11,529 nucleotides of DNA from CAYWTX01 sp964461295 (GCA_964461295.1 CAYWTX010000656.1:1-11529), one strand, 5' to 3'; positions 1-7,005 are shown, numbered from the stretch's first letter. The notes: a model not told the origin generated them from the letters alone. A program made the numbers and translations.

Positions 1-282
1 AGAGGGCAGGACGCACGGGATGCACGGGATAGGAGTTGTACTTCGGAAGGAACCATCCCGTGTATCCCGTGCATCCTGCTGCCTGTCCTCATTGTCTTCG
101 TCGGCCTGGTGCTCATATCGTTCCTGCTGCCCGGCCCGGCGAGTCACCCGCGATTCCGCGTGCCGGTGGAGCCGCTGCTGTCGATCACCGCCGCGGCGGG
201 CTGGCTTGGCGTATTCGCGAGGAGAAAGAAGACGAGCAGGGATGAAGGGGATGAAAGGGATAGGACAGAAGAGAAGAGATGA
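1..282 (+). CDS. Partial membrane protein, C-terminal end; GT39/PMT-like glycosyltransferase family likely
   Basis: Frame 1 is open from the window edge to a TGA at 280-282 (93 codons); the start lies outside the window. After a charged stretch made of repeat DNA (residues 1-18) comes a hydrophobic helix (about residues 24-44, LLPVLIVFVGLVLISFLLP), then HPRFRVPVEPLL, then a second hydrophobic segment and a basic tail (FARRKK). An H-P-R-F-R-x-P-V-E-P-L-L segment near the C-terminus between two helices is typical of undecaprenyl- or dolichyl-phosphate-sugar dependent glycosyltransferases (GT39/ArnT-like), which glycosylate lipids or proteins from the periplasmic side. The frame has strong GC3 bias in the membrane segment, which supports coding. 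Both ends of the visible part coincide with 9-bp repeat hairpins: the first contributes D-A-R-D-A-R-D-R and I-P-C-I-P-C, the second most of the charged tail. The gene converges on rnfCD with 35 bases between stops. Other polytopic enzymes ending this way cannot be excluded. Confidence 0.68.
   Translation, partial: RGQDARDARDRSCTSEGTIPCIPCILLPVLIVFVGLVLISFLLPGPASHPRFRVPVEPLLSITAAAGWLGVFARRKKTSRDEGDERDRTEEKR
6..79. repeat. Imperfect inverted repeat built from 9-bp units
   Basis: The left arm (6-30) and right arm (55-79) are reverse complements over 25 bases with two transition differences, around a 24-base loop. Each arm is itself a 9-bp tandem repeat, with unit GCACGGGAT on the plus strand of the left arm. 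Nine bases equal three codons, so the element stays in frame within the partial membrane-protein gene. It reads as D-A-R repeats on the left and I-P-C repeats on the right. Confidence 0.8.
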
Positions 283-314
283 TCCCTTTCCCACCGCTTT
301 CATCCCCTTCCTGC
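236..314. repeat. Second 9-bp-unit inverted repeat between convergent genes
   Basis: A perfect 14-bp inverted repeat pairs 244-257 with 297-310. An inner pairing of 254-261 with 282-289 and an outer GCAGG/CCTGC extend it with bulges. The left arm again has period 9 (GGGATGAAG, GGGATGAAA, GGGAT) and ends GGGATAGG like the element at 6-33. It lies across the last codons of the left gene and the 35 bases separating its stop from the rnfCD stop. It could act as a bidirectional terminator, although neither side has a U-tract. Confidence 0.75.
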
Positions 315-317
315 CAG

Positions 318-3062
318 CTACCTTTCGGTTCCGAAGACCCTCGGGCGCCACAGGCGGTCCAGCGTCGGCGTCAGCGTGTTCATCAGCAGCACGCCCATGA
401 AGAACGGCGTGGGCAGTTCGGTGTACAGGTGCATCAGCATGCCGGCGGCTCCGCAGCCGATGCCGAACAGCACCTGCGACGCGGCCGCCACGGGCCGGCT
501 GGTCATCTCCGTGGCGAAGAAGAACGCCGCCAGCACCAGCTCCGTCGAGAAGAGTTGATAGCTCAGGTACGTGAAGCCGGCCCCGAGCCCCTCGGCCGTC
601 TTGACCGGCAGCCAGTGCGTTTCCACCACGTCGTTTGCCCCCACCAGGCAGATGGGCGCGATGGCCGCGACGGCCGCGGCCGAGGCGATCATGAACAGCG
701 GCAACTGCCACTTCACGAAGTGGCGGTAGATCAGGTACATCCCGGCCACGATGATGAGGAGGATGCCGGTCTCGCCGATGCCGCCGGGGCGGATGCCGTA
801 AAGCAGGTCGCCCATGGGGGGCAGGCGGAGCAGCCCGGCGGGGCGGGCGTCGGGCAGGTCCTGCGGCACGTAGACCAGGGCGCTGAAGCGGGCGTCGTCG
901 CGGCTGCTCAGGCCGCGAAGGACCTCGGCGGGGGGCGCGAGGAGGAAGGCGTCGGTCCCGCGCTGCGGGATGCGGCCGCGCCAGAGCAGGTCGCCCTCGA
1001 CGACGGCGGCTTTGGCGACGTCGCCGGTGAGCAGGTGCCCGCGCGCGAGCACCGGCTGGAGGGCGGGCGGCCCGGCGTGGGGGGCCGACGCCACGATCAG
1101 CGGCACCGGCAGCAGCACGGTGACGGCCAGGCGCCCCACCAGGGCCGGTTGCCAGACGAAGTGCCCCACGCCGCCGAACACAGCCTTGCCGACGATGACC
1201 GCGAACGCCCCGGCGATGACGGGCACGTACCAGGGCACGAAGGCGGGCAGCGTCAGCCCCAGCAACAGGCCGGTGAGGATGCCGTGCGAGCGACCCCACA
1301 GCGACGGGACGCGGGTGACACGGTAGTAGATCATCTCGACCAGGGCGCAGCTCATGACGGACATGGCGACGACCATCGCGGCCCGCCAGCCGAACAGCAG
1401 CAGCCCGCTCGCCAGCGGCGCGCACGCGGCCAGCAGAGTCACGATGAAGATGGTCCGGACTCCCTCCGGTGCGTGGAGGAACGGGGCGCTGCCCATGCGG
1501 GGGGATTCGGGAAGCTCGTTCGCCCGTTCCCGTTCGCCTGCCCGTTCCTTGTTCGTACGGAGCCGGACCGTGCCGGTCCGGTCGACTTCGAGCAAGGGCG
1601 CGGGCGTTTCGGGCGCGGGCGTTTCGGGCGCGGCGCCGGGTTCGGGCGCGGCGCCGGGTTCGGACCCGACCGGGGCGACACGCCCCGGCTCCGTGCCTTC
1701 CGTTTGCGGGCACGTCTTCCGCGTCGTTGCTCTTACCAGCGTCTTGAGTTTCTGCACTCGCTCGGTGAGGGGCAGCTTCGCGGGGCAGACGTAGCTGCAC
1801 ACGCCGCAGCCGATGCAGGCATCGGCGTGCCCGGCCCGCGCACGCTCCAGCAGCGACAGCTCATACGCGTCGTTCAATGCGGGCACGTTCAGGCGAGCCG
1901 GACAGTGATCCGTGCACCACGAGCAGCGAATGCAGGGCCCCGGGCCGGGGGCGGGGTCCGGCTCCATGGCCAGCAGCAGGTTGGTGGCGGGCGAGACCAC
2001 GGCCTGCGGCACCAGCGGCATCCCGGCCATGATTCCGCCATGCACGGCCGTGGCGGTTTGGCCTCCGACCGCGGCGAGTAGTTCGGCGCAGTCGGCGCCG
2101 AACGGCAGGTAGAGGTTCCGCGGCTGGGCGATGCCCAGGCCCGACAGCGAGACCACCCGTCCCGTCACCCGCTCGCCGCGAGCTGCCCACAGCCAGGCCG
2201 CCAGGCAGGTCGCGGCATCGATGACGGCCACGCCCATGGCCGTGGTGTCGCCCCCGGGCGGGGTCTCGCGGCGGGCGACGACCTTGGCGAGGATGACGTC
2301 CGCGCCCATGGGGTACTTGTGGGGCAGGGCGACCTGCTCGACGCCGAGGCGATCGGCTGCCTCCGCCGCGGGTTCGTAGCGGCGGGTGCGGCGGGCATCG
2401 GCGGCCAGGACGGTGCGCCGTGCGCCGATTGCGCGGGCGAGAATCGCCAGGCCCTCGACGACTTGCGCCGGCCGCTCGACAAGCAGGCGATGGTCGGCGA
2501 CGAGGAGGGGTTCGTGCTCGATGCAGTTGGCGATGAGGGTGTGGCAGCGGGCGCCACGGGCGTGGGCGAGCCAGGTTGTCAAGGGTTGAGGACGCCGACG
2601 GAACGTCGCCAGCGAGCCCTCGCTCAGACGCGAGCACAGATCGTCGGGAGAAGCGCCGCGAAGCAAGCTGCCGGGCGTGCCGGCTCGCGGCCCGGGCGTT
2701 TCGCCCGATGCCGGCGCGCCCGGGAGGGCGCCGAACGCCGAGAGGTCGGTCAACTCGATCGCGGGCGACGACTGGAAGCTGCCCCCGGCCGCGACGGGCA
2801 CGGTGACGACGGCCTCCACCGTGCCGTTCAGCGGCGCGAAGACGTCCACGCCGCCGCAGCGCCCCGCGGCGATGCGCTGCCCCGCCGCGACGCGATCGCC
2901 GGGGGCGACCAACGACACGGCGGGCGCGCCTCCGCACGGCGCCAACGGCACGCGCAGGCGGCTGAGCGGCGGGCAGGGCTGGATGGACTCATCCAGCGCG
3001 GAGCCCTTCTCGTCGGGCAGATCGATGCCGCCGGTGAACGTGCCGTATCGCCGCAAACGCAT
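318..3062 (-). CDS. RnfC-RnfD fusion, ion-translocating oxidoreductase subunit
   Basis: A 914-residue protein joining two Rnf (ferredoxin:NAD+ oxidoreductase) subunits normally made separately. The RnfC part (1-445) has the N-terminal FTGGIDLPDEK segment, a barrel-sandwich region (48-105), the NxxExEP-like NCIEHEP (179-185), KYPMGAD (249-255), GGIMAG (342-347) and two intact CxxCxxCxxxCP clusters (C377/380/383/387 and C416/419/422/426). A low-complexity linker (about 450-525) leads to RnfD (526-914), with several membrane helices, FGGVGH (629-634), GGIGETG (760-766) and FGIGCG (866-871). The FMN-attachment motif SGATPL aligns with LLAPPA (707-712), so the attachment threonine is absent. I chose the ATG at 3062 because RnfC homologues begin a few residues before FTGG; an in-frame ATG at 3146 adds 28 unconserved residues. 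Neither start has a clear Shine-Dalgarno. No rnfA, B, E or G is nearby. The fusion is certain at sequence level; activity as a normal Rnf complex is doubtful. Confidence 0.93.
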   Translation of the reverse strand: MRLRRYGTFTGGIDLPDEKGSALDESIQPCPPLSRLRVPLAPCGGAPAVSLVAPGDRVAAGQRIAAGRCGGVDVFAPLNGTVEAVVTVPVAAGGSFQSSPAIELTDLSAFGALPGAPASGETPGPRAGTPGSLLRGASPDDLCSRLSEGSLATFRRRPQPLTTWLAHARGARCHTLIANCIEHEPLLVADHRLLVERPAQVVEGLAILARAIGARRTVLAADARRTRRYEPAAEAADRLGVEQVALPHKYPMGADVILAKVVARRETPPGGDTTAMGVAVIDAATCLAAWLWAARGERVTGRVVSLSGLGIAQPRNLYLPFGADCAELLAAVGGQTATAVHGGIMAGMPLVPQAVVSPATNLLLAMEPDPAPGPGPCIRCSWCTDHCPARLNVPALNDAYELSLLERARAGHADACIGCGVCSYVCPAKLPLTERVQKLKTLVRATTRKTCPQTEGTEPGRVAPVGSEPGAAPEPGAAPETPAPETPAPLLEVDRTGTVRLRTNKERAGERERANELPESPRMGSAPFLHAPEGVRTIFIVTLLAACAPLASGLLLFGWRAAMVVAMSVMSCALVEMIYYRVTRVPSLWGRSHGILTGLLLGLTLPAFVPWYVPVIAGAFAVIVGKAVFGGVGHFVWQPALVGRLAVTVLLPVPLIVASAPHAGPPALQPVLARGHLLTGDVAKAAVVEGDLLWRGRIPQRGTDAFLLAPPAEVLRGLSSRDDARFSALVYVPQDLPDARPAGLLRLPPMGDLLYGIRPGGIGETGILLIIVAGMYLIYRHFVKWQLPLFMIASAAAVAAIAPICLVGANDVVETHWLPVKTAEGLGAGFTYLSYQLFSTELVLAAFFFATEMTSRPVAAASQVLFGIGCGAAGMLMHLYTELPTPFFMGVLLMNTLTPTLDRLWRPRVFGTER
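1596..1661. repeat. Tandem repeats (two 15-mers, two 18-mers) in the rnfCD linker
   Basis: The unit GGGCGCGGGCGTTTC occurs twice (1596-1610, 1611-1625). It is followed directly by GGGCGCGGCGCCGGGTTC twice (1626-1643, 1644-1661), all exact. On the coding strand they encode the Pro/Ala/Glu-rich linker between the RnfC and RnfD halves, with ETPAP and EPGAAP units. All units are multiples of three, so copy-number changes would keep the frame. Confidence 0.9.
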
Positions 3063-3267
3063 GGAAGGCAATGGTACGGGAAAAGCGGAGAGCGAAACAA
3101 CCGACGGCAAACGGGAGGGGCCGGGAAACAGACGATCACGGATCACGATCGCGGGCCGACCGGAGGACGACCGAGGCGTTCCTCACGCGACGGAGGAAGG
3201 GGGTTCCACCCGATGGCCCGCGCTCCAGACGAGGATGGCGCGCCCGGCTTCAGGTCGCCGCGGAAGG

Positions 3268-4653
3268 TCACGAGGCGCCGGCCCCACCGGTCCCCGAAGC
3301 CGTGCCTTCGTGGTCGGCTTGCTTTGCCTCCTGCCGCAGAGCTTCGGCCCACTTGAGGTACTCCGTGATGTGCTTCTCGTACCCGCGCTGCGTGGGGAAG
3401 TAGTACTTCCTGCCCACGCCGAGGTACTCCTGATCGGGGCTGATCCCGCCCTCGAAGTCGTGGCTGTACTGGTAGCCCTTCGAGTAGCCGTACCGTTCGG
3501 CCATGGCCGGGTGGGGAGCGTTCCGCAGATGCCTGGGCACCGGCACGGTGCGGTTGTGCTCCACGTCTTCCATGGCCGCCGCGATCGCGCGGTAGCCGGC
3601 GTTGCTCTTGGGCGCGCACGCCATGTACACCGCCGCCTGGGCCAGCGTGATCCGGCACTCCGGCATGCCGATCCGCTCGGTGATGTCCATCGCGGCCGCC
3701 GCCACCGAGATCGCCCGCGGGTCGGCGTTGCCGATGTCTTCGCTGGCCAGGATCGCGATCCGCCTGGCGACGAACCGCGGATCTTCCCCCGCGGCGAGCA
3801 TCCGCGCCAGCCAGTACACAGCCGCGTCGGGGTCGCTGCCGCGCATCGACTTGATGAACGCGCTGGCGGCGTCGTAGTGCATGTCGCCGGCCCGGTCGTA
3901 CTGGATCGCCTTCCGCTGGATCGACTCCTGCGCGACGGCCAGGTCGAACGCGATGGGCCCCTCGCGCCCCTTGCCTTGGCTTAGAACGCCCACCTCCAGC
4001 GCCGTCAACGCCCGCCGGGCGTCGCCGTCGGACGTCTTGGCCAGGTGCTCCAGCGCCTCGTCGGTGGCCTGCACGTTGTAGCTGCCCAGGCCGCGCTGGG
4101 CGTCGCCCAGGGCTCGGCGCAGCAGGCGGACGATGTCGCCCTCGGCGAGCGGTTCGAACTTGAAGATCGTGGAGCGACTCAGCAGCGGCGAGTTGATTGT
4201 GAAGAACGGGTTCTCCGTCGTCGCGCCGATGAGGATGATCGCGCCGTTCTCCACGTCGTTGAGCAGCACGTCCTGCTGGCCCCGGTTGAAGCGGTGCATC
4301 TCGTCGAGGAACAGCACCGTGCGCCGCCCCGTCGCCGCCAGCGTCTTGCGGGCGCGGTCGATCACGTCGCGAACGTCCTTCACCGACGCCGACGCGCCGT
4401 TGAGCATGTGAAAGTCGCATTCGATGCCGCGGGCGATCACGTTCGCCAGCGTGGTCTTGCCGCTGCCCGGCGGGCCGTGGAAAACCAGGCTGCTCAGCCG
4501 GTCGGCCTCCAACATGCGGCGGAGCATCTTGCCCGGCCCCAGGAACTGCTCCTGCCCGACGATGTCGTCGATGCCCCGGGGGCGCATCCGCACGGCCAGC
4601 GGCGCCGCGGCCGCCATCGCTGCCTCCTCGGACTGGCGAAACAGATCAGGCAT
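3268..4653 (-). CDS. rarA: Replication-associated recombination protein A, AAA+ ATPase
   Basis: A 461-residue protein of the RarA/MgsA/WRNIP1 family, a cytoplasmic AAA+ ATPase that acts at stalled replication forks. Visible are an APLAVRMRP block and GQEQFLGPGK near the N-terminus, Walker A GPPGSGKT (60-67), Walker B VLFLDEMHRF (113-122), sensor 1 IGATTENP (142-149) and the arginine finger in SPLLSR (R160). The C-terminal half has the family signatures ASEDIGNADPRA and ACAPKSNAGYRA, then the tetramerisation region with PVPRHLRNAP and YYFPTQRG. Length and domain order are normal for the family. The start at 4653 keeps the MxDLF opening common in homologues. An internal ATG at 4617 has a much better ribosome-binding site, so the N-terminus may be 12 residues shorter. 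The gene lies between the beta-propeller gene (96-base gap) and rnfCD (205-base gap, in which I see no gene), all on one strand; no functional link is apparent. Confidence 0.96.
   Translation of the reverse strand: MPDLFRQSEEAAMAAAAPLAVRMRPRGIDDIVGQEQFLGPGKMLRRMLEADRLSSLVFHGPPGSGKTTLANVIARGIECDFHMLNGASASVKDVRDVIDRARKTLAATGRRTVLFLDEMHRFNRGQQDVLLNDVENGAIILIGATTENPFFTINSPLLSRSTIFKFEPLAEGDIVRLLRRALGDAQRGLGSYNVQATDEALEHLAKTSDGDARRALTALEVGVLSQGKGREGPIAFDLAVAQESIQRKAIQYDRAGDMHYDAASAFIKSMRGSDPDAAVYWLARMLAAGEDPRFVARRIAILASEDIGNADPRAISVAAAAMDITERIGMPECRITLAQAAVYMACAPKSNAGYRAIAAAMEDVEHNRTVPVPRHLRNAPHPAMAERYGYSKGYQYSHDFEGGISPDQEYLGVGRKYYFPTQRGYEKHITEYLKWAEALRQEAKQADHEGTASGTGGAGAS
4623..4629 (-). promoter_or_regulatory. 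Strong Shine-Dalgarno inside the 5' end of rarA
   Basis: On the minus strand GAGGAGG sits five bases before an in-frame ATG at 4617. The upstream ATG at 4653 has no purine-rich stretch in front of it. Start at 4617 would give a 449-residue RarA beginning MAAAAPLAVRMRP. The site also encodes Glu-Glu in the longer form, so it may be coincidence. Confidence 0.45.
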
Positions 4654-4749
4654 GGGGGCCAGTATACGCCGACGCCGGGAGACAGTCAGCAGAGATGAAA
4701 AGGGCCCGCGCCAGTCCGCCCTCGGCGTCGGCGGGCAAGGGGGCGCCGG

Positions 4750-6363
4750 TCAGCGCCGCGGGCACACGGCGTAGAGGTGGCGAACCGAGGCCACGAAGAG
4801 CACTCCGTTGGCCGCGCAGGGGGCGGTGTAGACCGCTCCGTCCAGGCGGACGGCGCTCAGGAGCGATCCCTCGCTGCCGGCAGCGAAGACGAGCAGGCCG
4901 TCGCTGGTGGGGACGTAGACTTTGCCGTCGGCGATGAGCGCGGCGCCCCACACCTCGCCCTTGATCTTGCGGGTCCAGCGAGGCCGGCCTGTCTCGACGT
5001 CGAGGCAGTGGATCACGCCGAGAATCTCGCCGATGTACAGCAGTCCGTCGGCGACGGTGGGGGCCGCGAGGCACATGCCGATGTCCTCATAGGCCCACAG
5101 GCGCCGTCCCGTCGCGGCGTCAAGGCAGGTGAGGCAGCCCTTGGCGAGGGGGTGGGCCGGGTCGCGCCCGACGGTCACGTACACCCGCCCGTCGTGGCAG
5201 ACGGGCGTGCCGATGATCTCGCTGGGCGCCGGCATGCGGGTCGGGCGCTCCGGAAGGACGAAGTTCCCGTCGCGGTACTCCGAATGGTTGCAGTCGATCG
5301 ACCAAAGCTTCCGCAGCGACAACACGCGCTGGGAGTCTTCCCGAGCGATGGAATCGAACGCGTAGCAGCAACCGTCGCCGGCGCCGTAGATGATCCGCTC
5401 CCGCCCGTCGGCGACCGAGAGCGATGGCGACGACCACTGGCTCTTCCACAGGCGCGTGCCGATCTTCTCGTCGTCCTGGGCGACAAGCCGGCCGGTGCGC
5501 TTGTTCAGCACGATCAGGCTGGGCGCCTGCGGGCTGGGCACCAGGTTCTCGCGTTCGTTCCGCCCGTTGCCCGTGCCCACGTAGAGGTAGTCTCCGTGGA
5601 TCAGCACCGAGGAACTCGAGCCGTCGTGGGGGCGGACCTTGAGTTCTGACACCATGTCGTAACACCACAGCACGTCGCCGCACCTGGCAGGCAGGTCGGT
5701 GCGAGGGAGGGGCTTGCCCCCGTCGTCCAGCCCGCCCAGCAGGGCGGCCTCATCGACGTACGGGCCGTCGTTGCCGTTGGCCATGCCCTCCATGTCCATG
5801 CAGAGGACCTCCCCGCGGTTGCTGACGATGTACGCGCGCCCGTTCTCGATCGTGGGGGTCGAACAGACCCCATAGCCGGTGTCGCCATGGGGCGACTTGC
5901 GGCTGGAGAGCTTGGCCAGCGGCAGCTCCCACAGGAGCTTTCCGGTGGCCTCGTCGAGGCAGAGGATCAGCCCGCCCGACTTGCCGACGCCCTTGGGCGC
6001 CGGCCCCACGACGTGGGCCAGCCCCGCCGTCGTGCTGCCGATCAGCACCCGCCCGCCGGCGACCACGGGGCTGCCATACGTTCGCGGCCCGAGCTTCGCC
6101 GTCCACTTGACGTTCGCGCTGGCCGGCAGGTTCGGTTCGCGCACCCCATCGCCGCACAGGCCCGGATCGAACGTCTCCGGCAGCGGTGTTTGGTTCGAGA
6201 CCATGTTGCGCCCGGGCGTCCGGCCCCATTGGGGCCAGTCGCCCGCGCCGGCCCGCGGAGTGCAGCCCCACATGAGGCATGCCAGGACCAGTGCGGTCCC
6301 AATCGGCGGGGCCATTCGCTTGCGGAGGGGTCGAGGGGTAGTTGGGCAAGGTTCGGAAGTCAT
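4750..6363 (-). CDS. Secreted PQQ-type beta-propeller repeat protein
   Basis: A 537-residue protein with an N-terminal signal peptide (basic RPLRKR, then a hydrophobic stretch at about 20-33) and the mature start GDWPQWGRTPGRN (41-53). That W-P-Q-W-x-R opening is characteristic of PQQ-like propeller proteins that are numerous in Planctomycetota. The rest is a series of beta-propeller blades (PQQ_2/PQQ_3 type) with repeated patterns such as GGLILCLDEATGKLLWELP, CLTCLDAATGRRLWAYED and GVIHCLDVETGRPRWTRKI. Each alternates with 'GxVYVxxxDG' strands. These proteins are periplasmic or exported; most lack a proven cofactor or enzyme activity, so no reaction is assigned. The sequence L-M-W-G-C (30-34) resembles a lipobox, but the Trp at -2 is unusual, so cleavage after A-G-A is as likely. 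An in-frame ATG at 6315 gives a more typical short signal peptide; neither start has a good Shine-Dalgarno. First gene of the minus-strand series. Confidence 0.88.
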   Translation of the reverse strand: MTSEPCPTTPRPLRKRMAPPIGTALVLACLMWGCTPRAGAGDWPQWGRTPGRNMVSNQTPLPETFDPGLCGDGVREPNLPASANVKWTAKLGPRTYGSPVVAGGRVLIGSTTAGLAHVVGPAPKGVGKSGGLILCLDEATGKLLWELPLAKLSSRKSPHGDTGYGVCSTPTIENGRAYIVSNRGEVLCMDMEGMANGNDGPYVDEAALLGGLDDGGKPLPRTDLPARCGDVLWCYDMVSELKVRPHDGSSSSVLIHGDYLYVGTGNGRNERENLVPSPQAPSLIVLNKRTGRLVAQDDEKIGTRLWKSQWSSPSLSVADGRERIIYGAGDGCCYAFDSIAREDSQRVLSLRKLWSIDCNHSEYRDGNFVLPERPTRMPAPSEIIGTPVCHDGRVYVTVGRDPAHPLAKGCLTCLDAATGRRLWAYEDIGMCLAAPTVADGLLYIGEILGVIHCLDVETGRPRWTRKIKGEVWGAALIADGKVYVPTSDGLLVFAAGSEGSLLSAVRLDGAVYTAPCAANGVLFVASVRHLYAVCPRR

Positions 6364-6403
6364 TGTTTGCAGGTGTGATGATACCGGAGCGAACCCCTCC
6401 AGA

Positions 6404-6555
6404 CAAGGGCCGCGGAGCCCCTTGGTGCATGACCGTAGTTGCTGAGACCGGGTTTGGGATCTGCATCGGATTCTTCAGCCTGAAGGGCTGTCATATCTCA
6501 GCCCTTCAGGCTGAAGAGGCGATGCAAGAACGGTCAAGGGCCGCGGAGCCCCTTG
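6404..6555. repeat. Composite palindromic element flanked by 21-bp direct repeats
   Basis: An identical 21-bp sequence occurs at 6404-6424 and 6535-6555 in the same orientation; it starts CAAGGGCCGCGG and ends GCCCCTTG, so each copy is partly self-complementary. Just inside are inverted hexamers GACCGT (6431-6436) and ACGGTC (6530-6535). The centre holds a strong hairpin (6472-6517). The 317-base stretch between the propeller gene start and the next ORF consists mainly of this element plus the beginning of a UROD-like remnant. I see no intact gene inside it. The layout recalls REP/MITE-like non-autonomous elements. Confidence 0.7.
6472..6517. repeat. Perfect 19-bp-stem palindrome
   Basis: The arm 6472-6490 is the exact reverse complement of 6499-6517, around an 8-base loop (TCATATCT). 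Each arm contains a near-palindrome of its own (TTCAGCCTGAA), so cruciform or branched folds are possible. There is no adjacent T-run on either strand, so a simple intrinsic terminator is unlikely. It resembles dispersed REP-like hairpins rather than a gene-specific signal. Confidence 0.85.
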
Positions 6556-6934
6556 CCGGCCGGGTGCGGGTTCGCCCGCAAGCCGCCGGTGTGGCTTAAG
6601 GGCGGCGACCTGCACGAGGCGGACATCGAAGGCATCGGCGTTCTGCGGAACGGCGTGGCGGGATGGTGGAAGGGAGGAAGTGGACCATGGCGACAAGCAA
6701 CGTTGGCGTCACCGACTACGCGTTCGACGACCTGGCCATCGAGAAGGCGAACCTGGCCGACAACGCGTGGCTGCAACGCCTGTTGCGGTTCACGCGGGAA
6801 TGGGTCTCGCTCGCGGCCGGGCGGTTCCCCGTCTGCGCCCCGTTGCTTCGCGGCCCCTTCGCCGCCGCCATCGCGATGCGCGGCGCCCTGCACTTCGTCA
6901 TGGAATTCCTGGACGATCCGGCAGGGGCGGGCGC
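6556..6934 (+). pseudogene. UROD/corrinoid methyltransferase-like fragment, frameshifted (N-terminal to middle part)
   Basis: Two coding-like stretches lie in different frames. Frame 1 (about 6571-6662) reads WLKGGDLHEADIEGIGVLRN, with strong GC3 bias. Frame 3, from about 6687, reads VGVTDYAFDD, then ADNAWLQRLLRFTREWV, then GRFPVCAPLLRGPFAAAIAM and FVMEFLDDP to about 6920. The order (GGDL..EADI..GVL, then a helix, then GRFPV..PL.RGP..AA..RG..F...L.DDP) fits the first half of the uroporphyrinogen-decarboxylase-fold methyltransferase family, from memory of the family. The real 5' end is missing: coding stops at the repeat ending at 6555. The open part from ATG 6687 has a plausible Shine-Dalgarno (GGGAGG) and stays open to a TGA at 7041-7043, crossing a terminator hairpin and the antisense of tRNA-Glu. 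It might therefore be annotated as a 118-residue hypothetical protein. I favour a broken remnant; family assignment is tentative. Confidence 0.55.
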
Positions 6935-6937
6935 AGG

Positions 6938-6960
6938 AAGCCCCGCACTTTGCGGGGCTT
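6938..6960 (-). terminator. Terminator-like hairpin downstream of tRNA-Glu
   Basis: A perfect 10-bp stem (6938-6947 with 6951-6960) closes on a 3-base loop. It lies 45 bases beyond the 3' end of the minus-strand tRNA. The stem is very GC-rich (GCCCCGC core). On the minus strand the stem ends CTT followed by CC, so the U-tract is weak. A smaller dyad, TGCGAA-TCA-TTCGCA (6981-6995), lies between it and the tRNA. Confidence 0.6.
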
Positions 6961-7005
6961 TGCGGGATACCGCGGGCGGGTGCGAATCATTCGCAAGCAA
7001 ACATA

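Noticed and set aside
20..400. Short ATG-started plus-strand frames over the left end
   Set aside because: Frame 1 of the same DNA encodes membrane helices and a family-like motif; the others are arginine/serine-rich shadows.
1596..1661. Possible CRISPR-like array
   Set aside because: The units are 15 and 18 bp, directly tandem without spacers, and translate as a protein linker.
279..2081. Long plus-strand open frame of 600 codons opposite rnfCD
   Set aside because: It is antisense to the clear RnfC-RnfD frame and rich in Arg/Gly/His/Gln low complexity, as expected from a shadow of GC3-biased coding.
3063..3267. Possible small gene or regulatory RNA between rarA and rnfCD
   Set aside because: No conserved-looking frame, promoter, terminator or strong dyad could be seen; upstream ATG 3146 only extends rnfCD with unconserved residues.
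4868..4900. Lipoprotein assignment for the neighbouring propeller protein or additional secretion signal
   Set aside because: The only lipobox-like sequence (L-M-W-G-C near the N-terminus of the propeller protein) has Trp at -2, which is not acceptable in most lipoboxes.
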